Source: Shewanella chilikensis
Lineage (GTDB): Bacteria; Pseudomonadota; Gammaproteobacteria; Enterobacterales; Shewanellaceae
Assembly (NCBI RefSeq): GCF_002836945.1
Contig: NZ_NIJM01000005.1
Span: 1 to 64,000, forward strand
Length of the DNA stretch: 64,000 nt
Reading direction: 5' to 3'
Position 1 is the stretch's first letter. Every line of letters begins with the position of its first letter. The notes beneath the pieces were generated by a model. That model saw only the letters and a list, made by a program, of their open reading frames with translations, did not search any database and was not told where the DNA came from. A program made the position numbers and the translations under genes. Shown piece by piece: positions 17,432 through 25,438 of the stretch.

Positions 17432-19618
17432 TTAATTGCCGTGTGCTGTCATCAGCTGAGCCGGGGTGTGACAGGTGGCACAGGCCTCTTTGGCACGATT
17501 ACGGACATCGGCTTCATCCATGCCATCCAGAATACCGCCGTTGGCCTGAATATGCGATTTGGCTGCATCACTCAGGTACTGCTGGTGGCAGCTCAAACAG
17601 GAGCCGGCATCTGAGGATACCCAGATATCCGCGCCGCCATTGCTGATGTCACCATAACGCCAGACGCGATCCGGTGAGCGACCCAGAGTGATACCTGTGA
17701 CGCTGCCGGAGGACTCTGCATGACAGGTGGCACAATCGGTTTTCAGCACAGTGCCGGACTTAAGCCCTGCATATTTGAGGAAGTGGCCTTCACGCTCGTG
17801 TGCCTTCCAGGCAAAGCTTGAGGGGATTTTGCCGCCGGGATAATCGGCATCATTTCGCAGTGTCTTATCCGGTGTATGGCAGGTTTGGCAGTTGACGCCA
17901 TTGTCATAGTGATGGATCTCCTTGCCATGACAACTCTGACACTTGGTCGGGTCTATGATGGCGCGGCGGGCCATGGCATCCATACTGCTGTCGACACCAT
18001 TGTTGCCCCAGACAAAGCGGTAGGGTTCCTGCTGGATAGCCACAGAGCGAACGCCGTCGGTTGCACAGTCTGTCAGTTGAATATCGGCAACACCATAACC
18101 GCCGTTATTGAAGCAGGCTTCCAGTGCCGACCAGATTTCAAAGCTCTTGCCATCCGGGTTTGCCGGCATATCAAACGCCGGAGTCAGCGTATAGCTCTTG
18201 CTGGTGGCGTCAAAACTGCCTTCACTGAGACGAATACGGCGCTGGCTGTAGGAGGCTTCGTTGTAGGCTGGGTAGTCCTTGTCTACATCCCAGCCCACTA
18301 TCATACGGCTACTCTGATCGATAAAGCTTTGCTCCATGGCGTTACCGTCTTTGTCCAAAACCTGCACTTTAAAGGTCATCTTGCCGGTGTTGCTGCTGAC
18401 CTCCAACACCTTGACGCTCAGTTCGGCAGCCAGAGTGAAGGCTTGCATCACATCACCGTGGCGCTTGGCTGCGCTGCCGGTACCGTGATAGGTATTGTCC
18501 GTGTTGTGGCAAGCCATACAATCTGTGCTGGAGTGGTGGGATGAAGGTTTTTCCGTGTGACAGGCGACACAGGCGGTATTGCTTTTCTCGGCCTTGAACA
18601 AGTCGGCATTGGCCGGGGCGCCACTGCCTTCCTGGTGACAGACGCTACAGTCTGAAGCAGGCTTACGGGGGAAGCCGACCACACCATAGTCGTGGACGCT
18701 GCCGCCATAACCGACAATCTTGTATGGTGCCGGCACTTCATTGCCATCGGTATCATAGGTATGCCGTTCTGCGCCGCGGTGAATAGCATGGATCAGATAG
18801 GTGAACTCCACACTGTTACCCGACTCAGGATCACCAGAGGTCGCAGTATGGCAGGAGGCGCAGTTTTCCAGCGCTATCCGCCGTCCGCCGTGCAGCTCCA
18901 GGCTGTCCGGTTGGTGACAGGTGTAACAGGCATCAATGGTGACCACATTGCGGGTCTGAATGCCTTCAGTTTTGCCGCTGGAGGGTTGCCAATCATAATG
19001 GGCATTGGCGGTAACCTGGGGGAGTTTCAGCTCCAGCGTGGCCCTTTGAGTGGCATCGGCATCATAAGCTATGGCCAGCGGCTCTGTGACTTCGGCAATA
19101 TTGACCTGATAACTATAGCTATAGCTGCCATCGCCATTGTCCACCAGACAGGTATCGCAGGCGCTGGCGGCTTCGACTCCAGCCTGATACTGAGGCGATG
19201 GACTGAGGTTGTCCACCCCATCGGGAACCGATGATGGTTGTTTGAGGCTATTGATATAGGCTTGCCATTGGAATCCCCAGTCGGCTTCTCTGGCTTCTTC
19301 GCCTTCACCTATGGTTTCGGTCACATGTGTCAGCTGAGCGATACCAAATCTGAGGTCATAGTCTTTGTTCAGACCCAGCACAGCTACGCCATTGGCGTTG
19401 GTCAACATAAAGTCAACAGTGACCTTTCCTGCTTCCACTTTGGCGTCGGTAAACTTGACCTTGAGGGTGGGAGTGGCATCGATATTCACTCCGATCACGC
19501 CGTCCTTACCGTCTTCGCCATCCTTGCCGTCACTGCCACATGCCATGAGCGTCAGCGACATCAGAGTGGCCAATGCCAGGCGGGTATGCCCTTTAACCAG
19601 TCTTGAGCTTTTCATCAT
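17432..19618 (-). CDS. OmcA/MtrC-family decaheme surface cytochrome, additional paralogue
   Basis: A 728-residue decaheme lipoprotein (lipobox MAC; Gly/Asp-rich linker GSDGKDGEDGKDG) not present between mtrF and omcA in S. oneidensis as I know that locus. It has ten CxxCH motifs: five in domain II (CYTCH to CMACH) and five in domain IV (CQSCH to CATCH). Domain I has a CDTC pair like OmcA, but domain III has a CX15C pair (about 15 residues between Cys), a spacing I associate with UndA. UndA carries an eleventh heme that I do not find here. It is probably a surface terminal reductase like OmcA. The start at 19618 is preceded by AGGGAAATA, and its 'MMK' start resembles omcA. It lies 95 bp after mtrF. 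Confidence 0.88.
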   Translation of the reverse strand: MMKSSRLVKGHTRLALATLMSLTLMACGSDGKDGEDGKDGVIGVNIDATPTLKVKFTDAKVEAGKVTVDFMLTNANGVAVLGLNKDYDLRFGIAQLTHVTETIGEGEEAREADWGFQWQAYINSLKQPSSVPDGVDNLSPSPQYQAGVEAASACDTCLVDNGDGSYSYSYQVNIAEVTEPLAIAYDADATQRATLELKLPQVTANAHYDWQPSSGKTEGIQTRNVVTIDACYTCHQPDSLELHGGRRIALENCASCHTATSGDPESGNSVEFTYLIHAIHRGAERHTYDTDGNEVPAPYKIVGYGGSVHDYGVVGFPRKPASDCSVCHQEGSGAPANADLFKAEKSNTACVACHTEKPSSHHSSTDCMACHNTDNTYHGTGSAAKRHGDVMQAFTLAAELSVKVLEVSSNTGKMTFKVQVLDKDGNAMEQSFIDQSSRMIVGWDVDKDYPAYNEASYSQRRIRLSEGSFDATSKSYTLTPAFDMPANPDGKSFEIWSALEACFNNGGYGVADIQLTDCATDGVRSVAIQQEPYRFVWGNNGVDSSMDAMARRAIIDPTKCQSCHGKEIHHYDNGVNCQTCHTPDKTLRNDADYPGGKIPSSFAWKAHEREGHFLKYAGLKSGTVLKTDCATCHAESSGSVTGITLGRSPDRVWRYGDISNGGADIWVSSDAGSCLSCHQQYLSDAAKSHIQANGGILDGMDEADVRNRAKEACATCHTPAQLMTAHGN

Positions 19619-19685
19619 TATTTCCCTGCATTGCTTTGATTGCACGACTGAGCCAGTGTTTAAATACCGGCTCTTTCCTGTTATT

Positions 19686-19704
19686 GCCGCCCTTAAAGGG
19701 CGGC
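19686..19704 (-). terminator. Hairpin after mtrF
   Basis: GCCGCCCTTAAAGGGCGGC forms a strong near-perfect stem 9 bp past the mtrF stop. The downstream tract (AATAAC on the minus strand) is not T-rich, so it may only attenuate transcription into the omcA-like gene. Confidence 0.55.
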
Positions 19705-19713
19705 TTATTGTTG

Positions 19714-21645
19714 TTACTGAGCGATAGGATGCACTTTGGTGACATCGGCCAGGCCACCCTGCCCATGACAGGTGGCGCAGCTTTCTGTTCCTGCCTTGGC
19801 ATCGGCTTCAGCGCCTTGGAACACGGCTCCCTGTTGTGTCATATGGTTGCGGGCACCATCGCTCTGGTGGCAGTTACTGCAGATTGCCGCCGTTGGGCTG
19901 GTGAAGCTGCCGTCATTCAGACTTAAGGGTTGCACTGCCGAGTTGAGCGGCAGCGCCATACTCAGCACGCCATTTTCATCTTTGCTGTGGCAGTGAGCAC
20001 AGTTGCCTATGTTCCCCGGGAATTGCAGCGTCTCGAACCCTTCGTAGCGGGCAGAGTGCAGCGCATGGATCAGCTGTTTGAAGTCGGCACTCGTTGCCGA
20101 CGGATTGGCAGCGGTGGCATCGGCCTGCATATTGGGGTTGTGGCACAGTTGACACTGACCGGCCAAGTCGTTGCGGGCACCGTGGAAGTTCAATTGCTGA
20201 TCGCCATGGCAGCTGCCACAGGTTTCGTTGCTGACCACCTGGCGCCGCCCGGCCGTGGTGAGGCCCGCCATGTTGAACGACTGATGGCTCGACTTGATAA
20301 CCAGCACACTGGCGGCGCTGTCACTGCAGTCAACCAGCATGCCTTGGCTGGCACAGACGCGGCCCTGAATCGCCAGGGTGCCTGCATCGGCTTCACTGCC
20401 GGCGGGAATGGTCAGTCCATCTAACTGATACTGATAGACTCCATTACTTCCGGACAGCGGCGCCACTTCATGCACTCGAATTGAGCGGGCAGAGCGGGTG
20501 GCGTAATCAAAGCTGGTGCCCCAGTTGGCGTAGACCCTGAGATCGCTGACAAACAGCTGTTTGTCGGCGCTGTCGTTATAGGCTGCACCTGTCTGCGGGT
20601 TACTCAACTTGAGCGAGAAGCTCAAACTGCTGCCGCTGACACTGGCGTTGGTGACCTCGGCCTTGAATTGCTCTAGGGCCACCATGTTCTGCTGATTGGC
20701 ATGGACTTCGCGGGTCCAATCCGGATTGTGGCAAGCGACACAATTACTGTTATCCGCTTGCGCCGGATGACCTTCGCCTTTAATGAAGTCGATATTGTTA
20801 TGACAACTGCCACAGGACTCCATGGTTGGCACCCGGAACCAGTTGTGCTGTTCGCTGAGGGTTTCATCCTCTTTATGACAGGTCTGACAGTCAGACAAGG
20901 GTTTGGGGAATCCGGCCAGATGTTTGGCATGGATCATTTGCGGGAAGATGTTTTCCGGATTGCTGATCCGAGTGGCATTGTGGCAAGTGACACAGGTTTC
21001 CACCTGGTTATAGTTACCGCCGTGAAACGCCAGGTCATTGTGACAGCTGTTACAGGTGTCGATGGAGACAATGTTGCGGCTGTAGGCCGGAGCCCCAGAG
21101 GGTGGCTGCCAGTCGTAATGGTCATTGGTTACCGGCAATGCGGTGCCATCGGCCAAGGTATCACCACCGAGTTTGATCACCACTCTGTGGGTGGCGCCGG
21201 CGATTTCAGCTATTTCATTCATACCGTCGAAAGGGGCACTGAAACTGTAGGAGTAGTTGCCATTTTTATGGTCAACATAGGTGCCAGGGCAGCTGCTGGA
21301 GCAGGTCTCGGCGGTGAAATACTGCCATTCACTGCTGTTGCCTGCGCCACTGGTGCCTTCCGGCAACAACTGCGCGGCAATGAAGCGCCCGGAGGGGATA
21401 CCAACCACAGGCTCGTCATCCTGATTGGTGACCCGGTAATCTACCCGGGTAATGCCCTCTTCGAGAGCCGTTTCCTTGACCTCAATTTTGAGCATACTGA
21501 TATTCATCGCCGGCTCGCCGCCCGGTTCGCCTGGGGTTCCCGGGTTGCCATCATCACCACCGCAACCTGAGAGAGCCAACATGGCGGTCAGCAGGGGCGC
21601 GCCTAGATAAAACAGGGGAGTTTTTGGGGTGTATTCCTTTGACAT
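19714..21645 (-). CDS. mtrF: MtrF surface decaheme lipoprotein cytochrome
   Basis: A 643-residue lipoprotein (lipobox LSGC) close to S. oneidensis MtrF in length. Its ten CxxCH motifs are split five (CNSCH to CVACH) and five (CGSCH to CATCH). Domain III has a CX8C pair (CASQGMLVDC) as in MtrC, and domain I has CSSSC followed by the same TYVDHKNG text as MtrC. It forms the outer cytochrome of the MtrDEF conduit, the paralogue of MtrCAB. It follows mtrE by 19 bp with GAGG-type ribosome sequence, so mtrDEF is one operon. Confidence 0.93.
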   Translation of the reverse strand: MSKEYTPKTPLFYLGAPLLTAMLALSGCGGDDGNPGTPGEPGGEPAMNISMLKIEVKETALEEGITRVDYRVTNQDDEPVVGIPSGRFIAAQLLPEGTSGAGNSSEWQYFTAETCSSSCPGTYVDHKNGNYSYSFSAPFDGMNEIAEIAGATHRVVIKLGGDTLADGTALPVTNDHYDWQPPSGAPAYSRNIVSIDTCNSCHNDLAFHGGNYNQVETCVTCHNATRISNPENIFPQMIHAKHLAGFPKPLSDCQTCHKEDETLSEQHNWFRVPTMESCGSCHNNIDFIKGEGHPAQADNSNCVACHNPDWTREVHANQQNMVALEQFKAEVTNASVSGSSLSFSLKLSNPQTGAAYNDSADKQLFVSDLRVYANWGTSFDYATRSARSIRVHEVAPLSGSNGVYQYQLDGLTIPAGSEADAGTLAIQGRVCASQGMLVDCSDSAASVLVIKSSHQSFNMAGLTTAGRRQVVSNETCGSCHGDQQLNFHGARNDLAGQCQLCHNPNMQADATAANPSATSADFKQLIHALHSARYEGFETLQFPGNIGNCAHCHSKDENGVLSMALPLNSAVQPLSLNDGSFTSPTAAICSNCHQSDGARNHMTQQGAVFQGAEADAKAGTESCATCHGQGGLADVTKVHPIAQ

Positions 21646-21664
21646 CGCTCTTCGCCTCTTGCTC

Positions 21665-23776
21665 TTATAGGGAGTAACTCAGTGTCAGCCCCAGATAGTG
21701 GGCGTTATAGTCCTGGCCAAGATCTCCAAAGCTGAGCACGTTGGGGATGCTATCTGGGGTTAATCCCTGATTGAGCCAGTCACTGTCCTGATAGTGTTCA
21801 AACATCCAATCCAGCCTCAATGCCATCTTGTCGCTGAAGTGATACTTGGCAAAGGCGTTGAAGGTATGACGGCGTGAATAATAGTCGCCGTAATCCAGTG
21901 TGAGCCCCTGGCTGACATCTGTGTCGCTTTCGCCTTTTGAGTATTGCCAGTCGAAGCCCAGATCCAGTTGTTTATCCAGCAACTCGTTATAGTAGATGCC
22001 GAACCCGGCGACTGTGCTGCTGTCACTGGCACGGCTGTACCAACCGCTGGGGCCGAAAGAGGCTGAGCCAGTTTGATCTGTATCCTGCCAGTCCTGATTG
22101 AGCCAGGCATTGAGGCCAAATTGGGCTGAGAATTGATAGTTGCCACTGAGGCCATAGCCCCAACTGCTGACTTCATCCAGGCCGATAAGCGTCTCATCAT
22201 AGTCTTGCTTTTTGTGATTTAGCGCCAGGCTGAACGACAGGGCATCGCTGAAGCGGTAATCGTTTTGCAGTCGCAACAGGGTTTGCTTGCGATCCGCCAG
22301 CCAATACTGACGCATCCATGGATTATTGGGGCTTTGGCTCAGCTCGGAGGCCTGATAACTGCCGCCACTGCGCTCACTGAGTTCACCTTTGAACCACAAC
22401 TGCCAATCGCGGCTGGCACGCAGGTTCAGCTTGGCAAACACGCTGGATTGGAACAGGGATTCGCGCGCCAGATCGCTATAGCTGTGGTGTTCATACTCGT
22501 AACCTGCGTCAAGAGACAGGGCACGGGTAAAACGGTAGTTAAAGGCGATATCGGCTCTTTGGCGGGTGTGGTCATAGGCCGCGGGTGTAGCACTGCCCTG
22601 GTGCCAGCTGTCACTGCTCACCTGCGGCCAGTCTTTAAGTTGTGTCTTGTTTTCCCGGTCGCGATAGTCATAGCCACCGCGAACCGACAAGCCTCTGCTG
22701 ATGCGGGCGGCATACTTGAGTTTGAGTTCCAGCACGTCGACCTGCATGTCGCCATCGATTGCGGGCAACTGGGGTGAAGGACCATTGATGGTGGCCGGTA
22801 ACAGCGCCTGATCCTGAGTCATGCGGGTGAATGCCGTGTGCATCAATATTTGATGTCCGGCCTCGGATAACTGCAGATCGGCGCCGACTCTCAATGCCTT
22901 GTTGTCCGGATTGTCGGCGAGTTGGCCATTATAGGCGGCCCCGAATGTGGGTAAGAAGGCGTTTTCCCAATAGAGTGCCTGATAGTCGTTACTGTATTGG
23001 CTGAGGGTCGAATTGAAGCCGGCCAACCAGCCCTTTCCTTTGAAATAGAGTTTGGCTTCCAGTTCGTCGGTGCTGTCATCCACTCGGGTGGCTAATGCCA
23101 TGGAGTTGGTTAGAAAGTTGCCGTTGGTTTGGCGAGTACCATCCCTTTGCTCGTGACGGTAATTGAGCCCCGCTTTATAAAAGCTGCCCAGGTAATGGGC
23201 ATCCAGGGTGAAGCGATCCCGCTTCATTTCCAGTCGCTGGCTTGTCAGGCTGTCATTAAGCCCTGGCATCTGCGAGGTGAGGGCGGCCGCTTGCCAGTTG
23301 TCCGGCAACATCAGCCTGTTGTCCTGATTGATATAGGGGCTCATGCCATTGTCCGGGCCGAAGTTGGCCAAGGCGCGATAACCAAGACGGATATCAAATT
23401 GGCCGGGTCTTCCCATGCTCAGGCTGGCACTGCCGGTGTCATAGCCCAATTTGTCGGCTTCAATGTGGGTGCGGTAACCCCGCTCACCGTAAAAAACGAC
23501 ATCGCTGCCAAGGTGCCCAGTGGCGCCATCGGCGTCTGTGCCGCTACTATTGGCAAACACCGCATTGCCGCCATCATTGTAGGCCACACCGGCTTCAAGC
23601 GTGCTGCGGCTTTCCTGTGGCAACTTGCACTGGCCGCAACTCCACTTGTCTTGCTTGAGCTCGGCGCGATTGGCCTGTTGCAGCGAATAGCCACCGGCCC
23701 AGGCAGGCTGCATCACGCAGGCTATGGTGAGCGTCAGCAGTGACAGCTTCATCTGTGTCTGTTTCTCGATAACCAT
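21665..23776 (-). CDS. mtrE: MtrE outer-membrane beta-barrel of the MtrDEF conduit
   Basis: A 703-residue MtrB paralogue. Signal peptide (MKLSLLTLTIACVMQPAWA region) is followed by the N-terminal CxxC (SCGQC, C47/C50) and long amphipathic beta-strand repeats ending in a barrel-like HYLGLTLSYSL. It would hold MtrD in the outer membrane and present it to MtrF. I place the start at 23776 because AAGGAG lies 6 bp upstream; the longer frame to 23827 overlaps mtrD, and a start at the internal MKLSLL is also conceivable. It is 10 bp from mtrD. Confidence 0.93.
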   Translation of the reverse strand: MVIEKQTQMKLSLLTLTIACVMQPAWAGGYSLQQANRAELKQDKWSCGQCKLPQESRSTLEAGVAYNDGGNAVFANSSGTDADGATGHLGSDVVFYGERGYRTHIEADKLGYDTGSASLSMGRPGQFDIRLGYRALANFGPDNGMSPYINQDNRLMLPDNWQAAALTSQMPGLNDSLTSQRLEMKRDRFTLDAHYLGSFYKAGLNYRHEQRDGTRQTNGNFLTNSMALATRVDDSTDELEAKLYFKGKGWLAGFNSTLSQYSNDYQALYWENAFLPTFGAAYNGQLADNPDNKALRVGADLQLSEAGHQILMHTAFTRMTQDQALLPATINGPSPQLPAIDGDMQVDVLELKLKYAARISRGLSVRGGYDYRDRENKTQLKDWPQVSSDSWHQGSATPAAYDHTRQRADIAFNYRFTRALSLDAGYEYEHHSYSDLARESLFQSSVFAKLNLRASRDWQLWFKGELSERSGGSYQASELSQSPNNPWMRQYWLADRKQTLLRLQNDYRFSDALSFSLALNHKKQDYDETLIGLDEVSSWGYGLSGNYQFSAQFGLNAWLNQDWQDTDQTGSASFGPSGWYSRASDSSTVAGFGIYYNELLDKQLDLGFDWQYSKGESDTDVSQGLTLDYGDYYSRRHTFNAFAKYHFSDKMALRLDWMFEHYQDSDWLNQGLTPDSIPNVLSFGDLGQDYNAHYLGLTLSYSL

Positions 23777-23786
23777 ACTCAGCTCC

Positions 23787-24773
23787 TTATCGCTGCAAGA
23801 GTTTGCCGGATGGATGGTTGGAACCATGCACCTGGGTGTGGCAGTTCAGGCAGGAGTTGCCGGCGTTATAGGCGTTGGGCATCAAGCCGGTTTGCTCATT
23901 GGCAGGGAAGTAAGCTCTGGCTGCATGGCCATCGGAGGCATGGCACTGCTGACACAATTGAGGTGGTTTGGCCAGCAACATGGCTTCGTTGACACTGCCA
24001 TGAGGGTTATGACAGCTGGCGCAGTTGTCTGTCACCGGGGCGTGTTCCCATAGCTTGGGCCCGCGCTTTTCGGCGTGGCAGCTGTAACAGTTTTCGTTGA
24101 CCGTCATCTGTTTCAGGCTGGCGTCCCCAAGACTGCCGTGAGGATTGTGGCAGTCGCTGCAGACCATCTGCTCTGTGCGTATCGGGTGAGCGGAACGTTT
24201 GTGGATGTCGGCACGTTGCTCTGAGTGACAGCTGCTGCAAACGGCGACTTCGGTTTCACGGCTCTGGATGGGGTCATGGCCTGTGTGCACTTGGTGGCAA
24301 CTGGCACAGGCAACTCCGGCGGTGTCGTGGTGGCTGGCACTCCAGCCAAGACGCTGTTCATCCTGGTGGCAACTGAGGCAAACGCTGTTTTGTTTGTCTG
24401 CCGGTATCGGCGAGTCGGCACCGAAGGTGATCATCGGTTCCTTGCCGCCGCGGTTGTGTTTTCCCATAGGACCGTGGCAGGCTTCGCATTGCAGATCGGC
24501 CATCGGAGACTGAGAGACGTTGGGATTGCCGTGGACACCATCAAAAAGCGCCATCACCTTCTGGTTCTTTTTGTGACACATCAGGCAGCTGTCAGCCCCT
24601 TTGGGAGAGTATTTTCCTTCAGCAAACTTGGCATCCAGGATGGCTTCAACTTCGGCCGGATCCTTGTCGTCCCATGGTGTGGCTTTGGCTGCAAAGGCCA
24701 ACAAAAACAATAAGGGGAGAGCACAACCCAACCCCCAAAGGCTTGGTTTACTCGAGTTATCCATTTTCATCAT
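23787..24773 (-). CDS. mtrD: MtrD periplasmic decaheme c-type cytochrome
   Basis: 328 residues, signal peptide plus ten CxxCH motifs in the same order and spacing as MtrA (CLMCH to CLNCH), ending [12 protein letters not shown]. It is the periplasmic partner in MtrDEF. It is the first gene of the operon, reading away from feoAB. AGGA precedes the tandem ATGATG start, so either ATG (24773 or 24770) may be used. The cytochrome could partly substitute for MtrA, as known in S. oneidensis. Confidence 0.95.
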   Translation of the reverse strand: MMKMDNSSKPSLWGLGCALPLLFLLAFAAKATPWDDKDPAEVEAILDAKFAEGKYSPKGADSCLMCHKKNQKVMALFDGVHGNPNVSQSPMADLQCEACHGPMGKHNRGGKEPMITFGADSPIPADKQNSVCLSCHQDEQRLGWSASHHDTAGVACASCHQVHTGHDPIQSRETEVAVCSSCHSEQRADIHKRSAHPIRTEQMVCSDCHNPHGSLGDASLKQMTVNENCYSCHAEKRGPKLWEHAPVTDNCASCHNPHGSVNEAMLLAKPPQLCQQCHASDGHAARAYFPANEQTGLMPNAYNAGNSCLNCHTQVHGSNHPSGKLLQR

Positions 24774-24819
24774 TCCATCCTGAGCGCGTTCATTGCCGAT
24801 TTATAGTTATTGGGCATGC

Positions 24820-24836
24820 TTCAGTAATTTACTGAA
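24820..24836. promoter_or_regulatory. 17-bp palindrome upstream of mtrD
   Basis: TTCAGTAATTTACTGAA has perfect 8-bp arms and lies about 47-63 bp upstream of the mtrD start, a position suited to an operator. The binding protein is unknown. Confidence 0.35.
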
Positions 24837-24936
24837 TTGCTAATGTTAAAGAATAGAGCAAAAAAATGACAAGGCGATAACTTTTTAATGATGCTTATGA
24901 ATAAAGAAGGCTGATTTAAAAAAGAAAACAACAAAG

Positions 24937-24952
24937 TGTGATCTGCGCCACA
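24937..24952. promoter_or_regulatory. CRP site between mtrD and feoA
   Basis: TGTGATCTGCGCCACA matches TGTGAn6TCACA at 9 of 10 positions, with the typical A/T flanks. It is 164-179 bp upstream of mtrD and about 250 bp upstream of feoA. CRP control of the mtr/omc genes is established in S. oneidensis. Confidence 0.65.
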
Positions 24953-25079
24953 TTTTGTTGTGACACTCTTTAAGCTGAAATTGGGATCTGAAGCAGAAAA
25001 ATACCGGATTCAGTTTGGGTTATTTGAGCTTAAGCGGTTTATTCCCGAGCGCTTTTGACTCATAATAGCCAACACAATT

Positions 25080-25098
25080 GAAAACTATTATCGTTACC
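25080..25098. promoter_or_regulatory. Weak Fur-box-like sequence before feoA
   Basis: GAAAACTATTATCGTTACC agrees with the 19-bp Fur box at about 13 positions. It is upstream of a ferrous iron uptake operon, where Fur control is expected. Confidence 0.3.
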
Positions 25099-25109
25099 AG
25101 TTGAAAAGC

Positions 25110-25151
25110 TTGATCCAGATAAAGTTCTTATTTGACGGTTTCAGGTAAAAT
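25110..25151 (+). promoter_or_regulatory. Class II EtrA/FNR-type promoter of feoAB
   Basis: TTGATCCAGATAAA (25110-25123) is 9 of 10 to the FNR consensus. TAAAAT (25146-25151) is a good -10, which would put transcription start near 25158 and the FNR-like site at about -41.5, the activating position. feoAB of E. coli is activated by FNR. Confidence 0.5.
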
Positions 25152-25198
25152 CGAATCATTACCCGCATGCTTGCATGCTGTTTTCAGTGGTAGAGGCA

Positions 25199-25438
25199 AT
25201 GAAGTTAAGTGAATTGAAACCCGGTGATCGCGCCATGATTTCCGAAGTTGGCCATCTGGATCTGCCTGCAGTGGTCAAACGCAAGCTCCTGTCCATGGGG
25301 ATCACCCCAAATACCCGTTTTTCTTTGATCCGTCGAGCTCCCATGGGATCCGGGTTGGAATTGGACATCCGCGGCAGTAAGTTGTGCATGCGTCAGGATC
25401 TGGCACAGATTATAGAGGTGGAAAAGGCCAATGACTAA
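25199..25438 (+). CDS. feoA: FeoA, ferrous iron transport accessory protein
   Basis: A 79-residue SH3-like cytoplasmic protein of the FeoA family (MKLSELKPGDRAMISEV; PMGSGLELDIRGSKLCMRQDLA). It supports FeoB-mediated Fe(II) import. The ATG at 25199 is close behind AGAGG; upstream codons in the same frame lack support. It overlaps feoB by 8 bp, implying translational coupling. No feoC is seen. Confidence 0.92.
   Translation: MKLSELKPGDRAMISEVGHLDLPAVVKRKLLSMGITPNTRFSLIRRAPMGSGLELDIRGSKLCMRQDLAQIIEVEKAND

Larger units (their letters stand above)
24774..25198. promoter_or_regulatory. Divergent mtrD/feoA regulatory region
   Basis: 425 bp without a gene, AT-rich, serving two divergent operons. 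It holds a near-consensus CRP site (24937-24952), a 17-bp palindrome (24820-24836), a Fur-like sequence (25080-25098), and an EtrA/FNR-like box with a well-placed -10 for feoA. Confidence 0.7.

Noticed and set aside
9544-24773. Repeated TGTCAC/GTGACA-type words spaced along the cytochrome genes, resembling a repeat array
   Set aside because: They are the codons of CxxCH heme motifs read on the opposite strand; spacing is irregular and tied to protein sequence, so this is neither a CRISPR array nor a DNA repeat.
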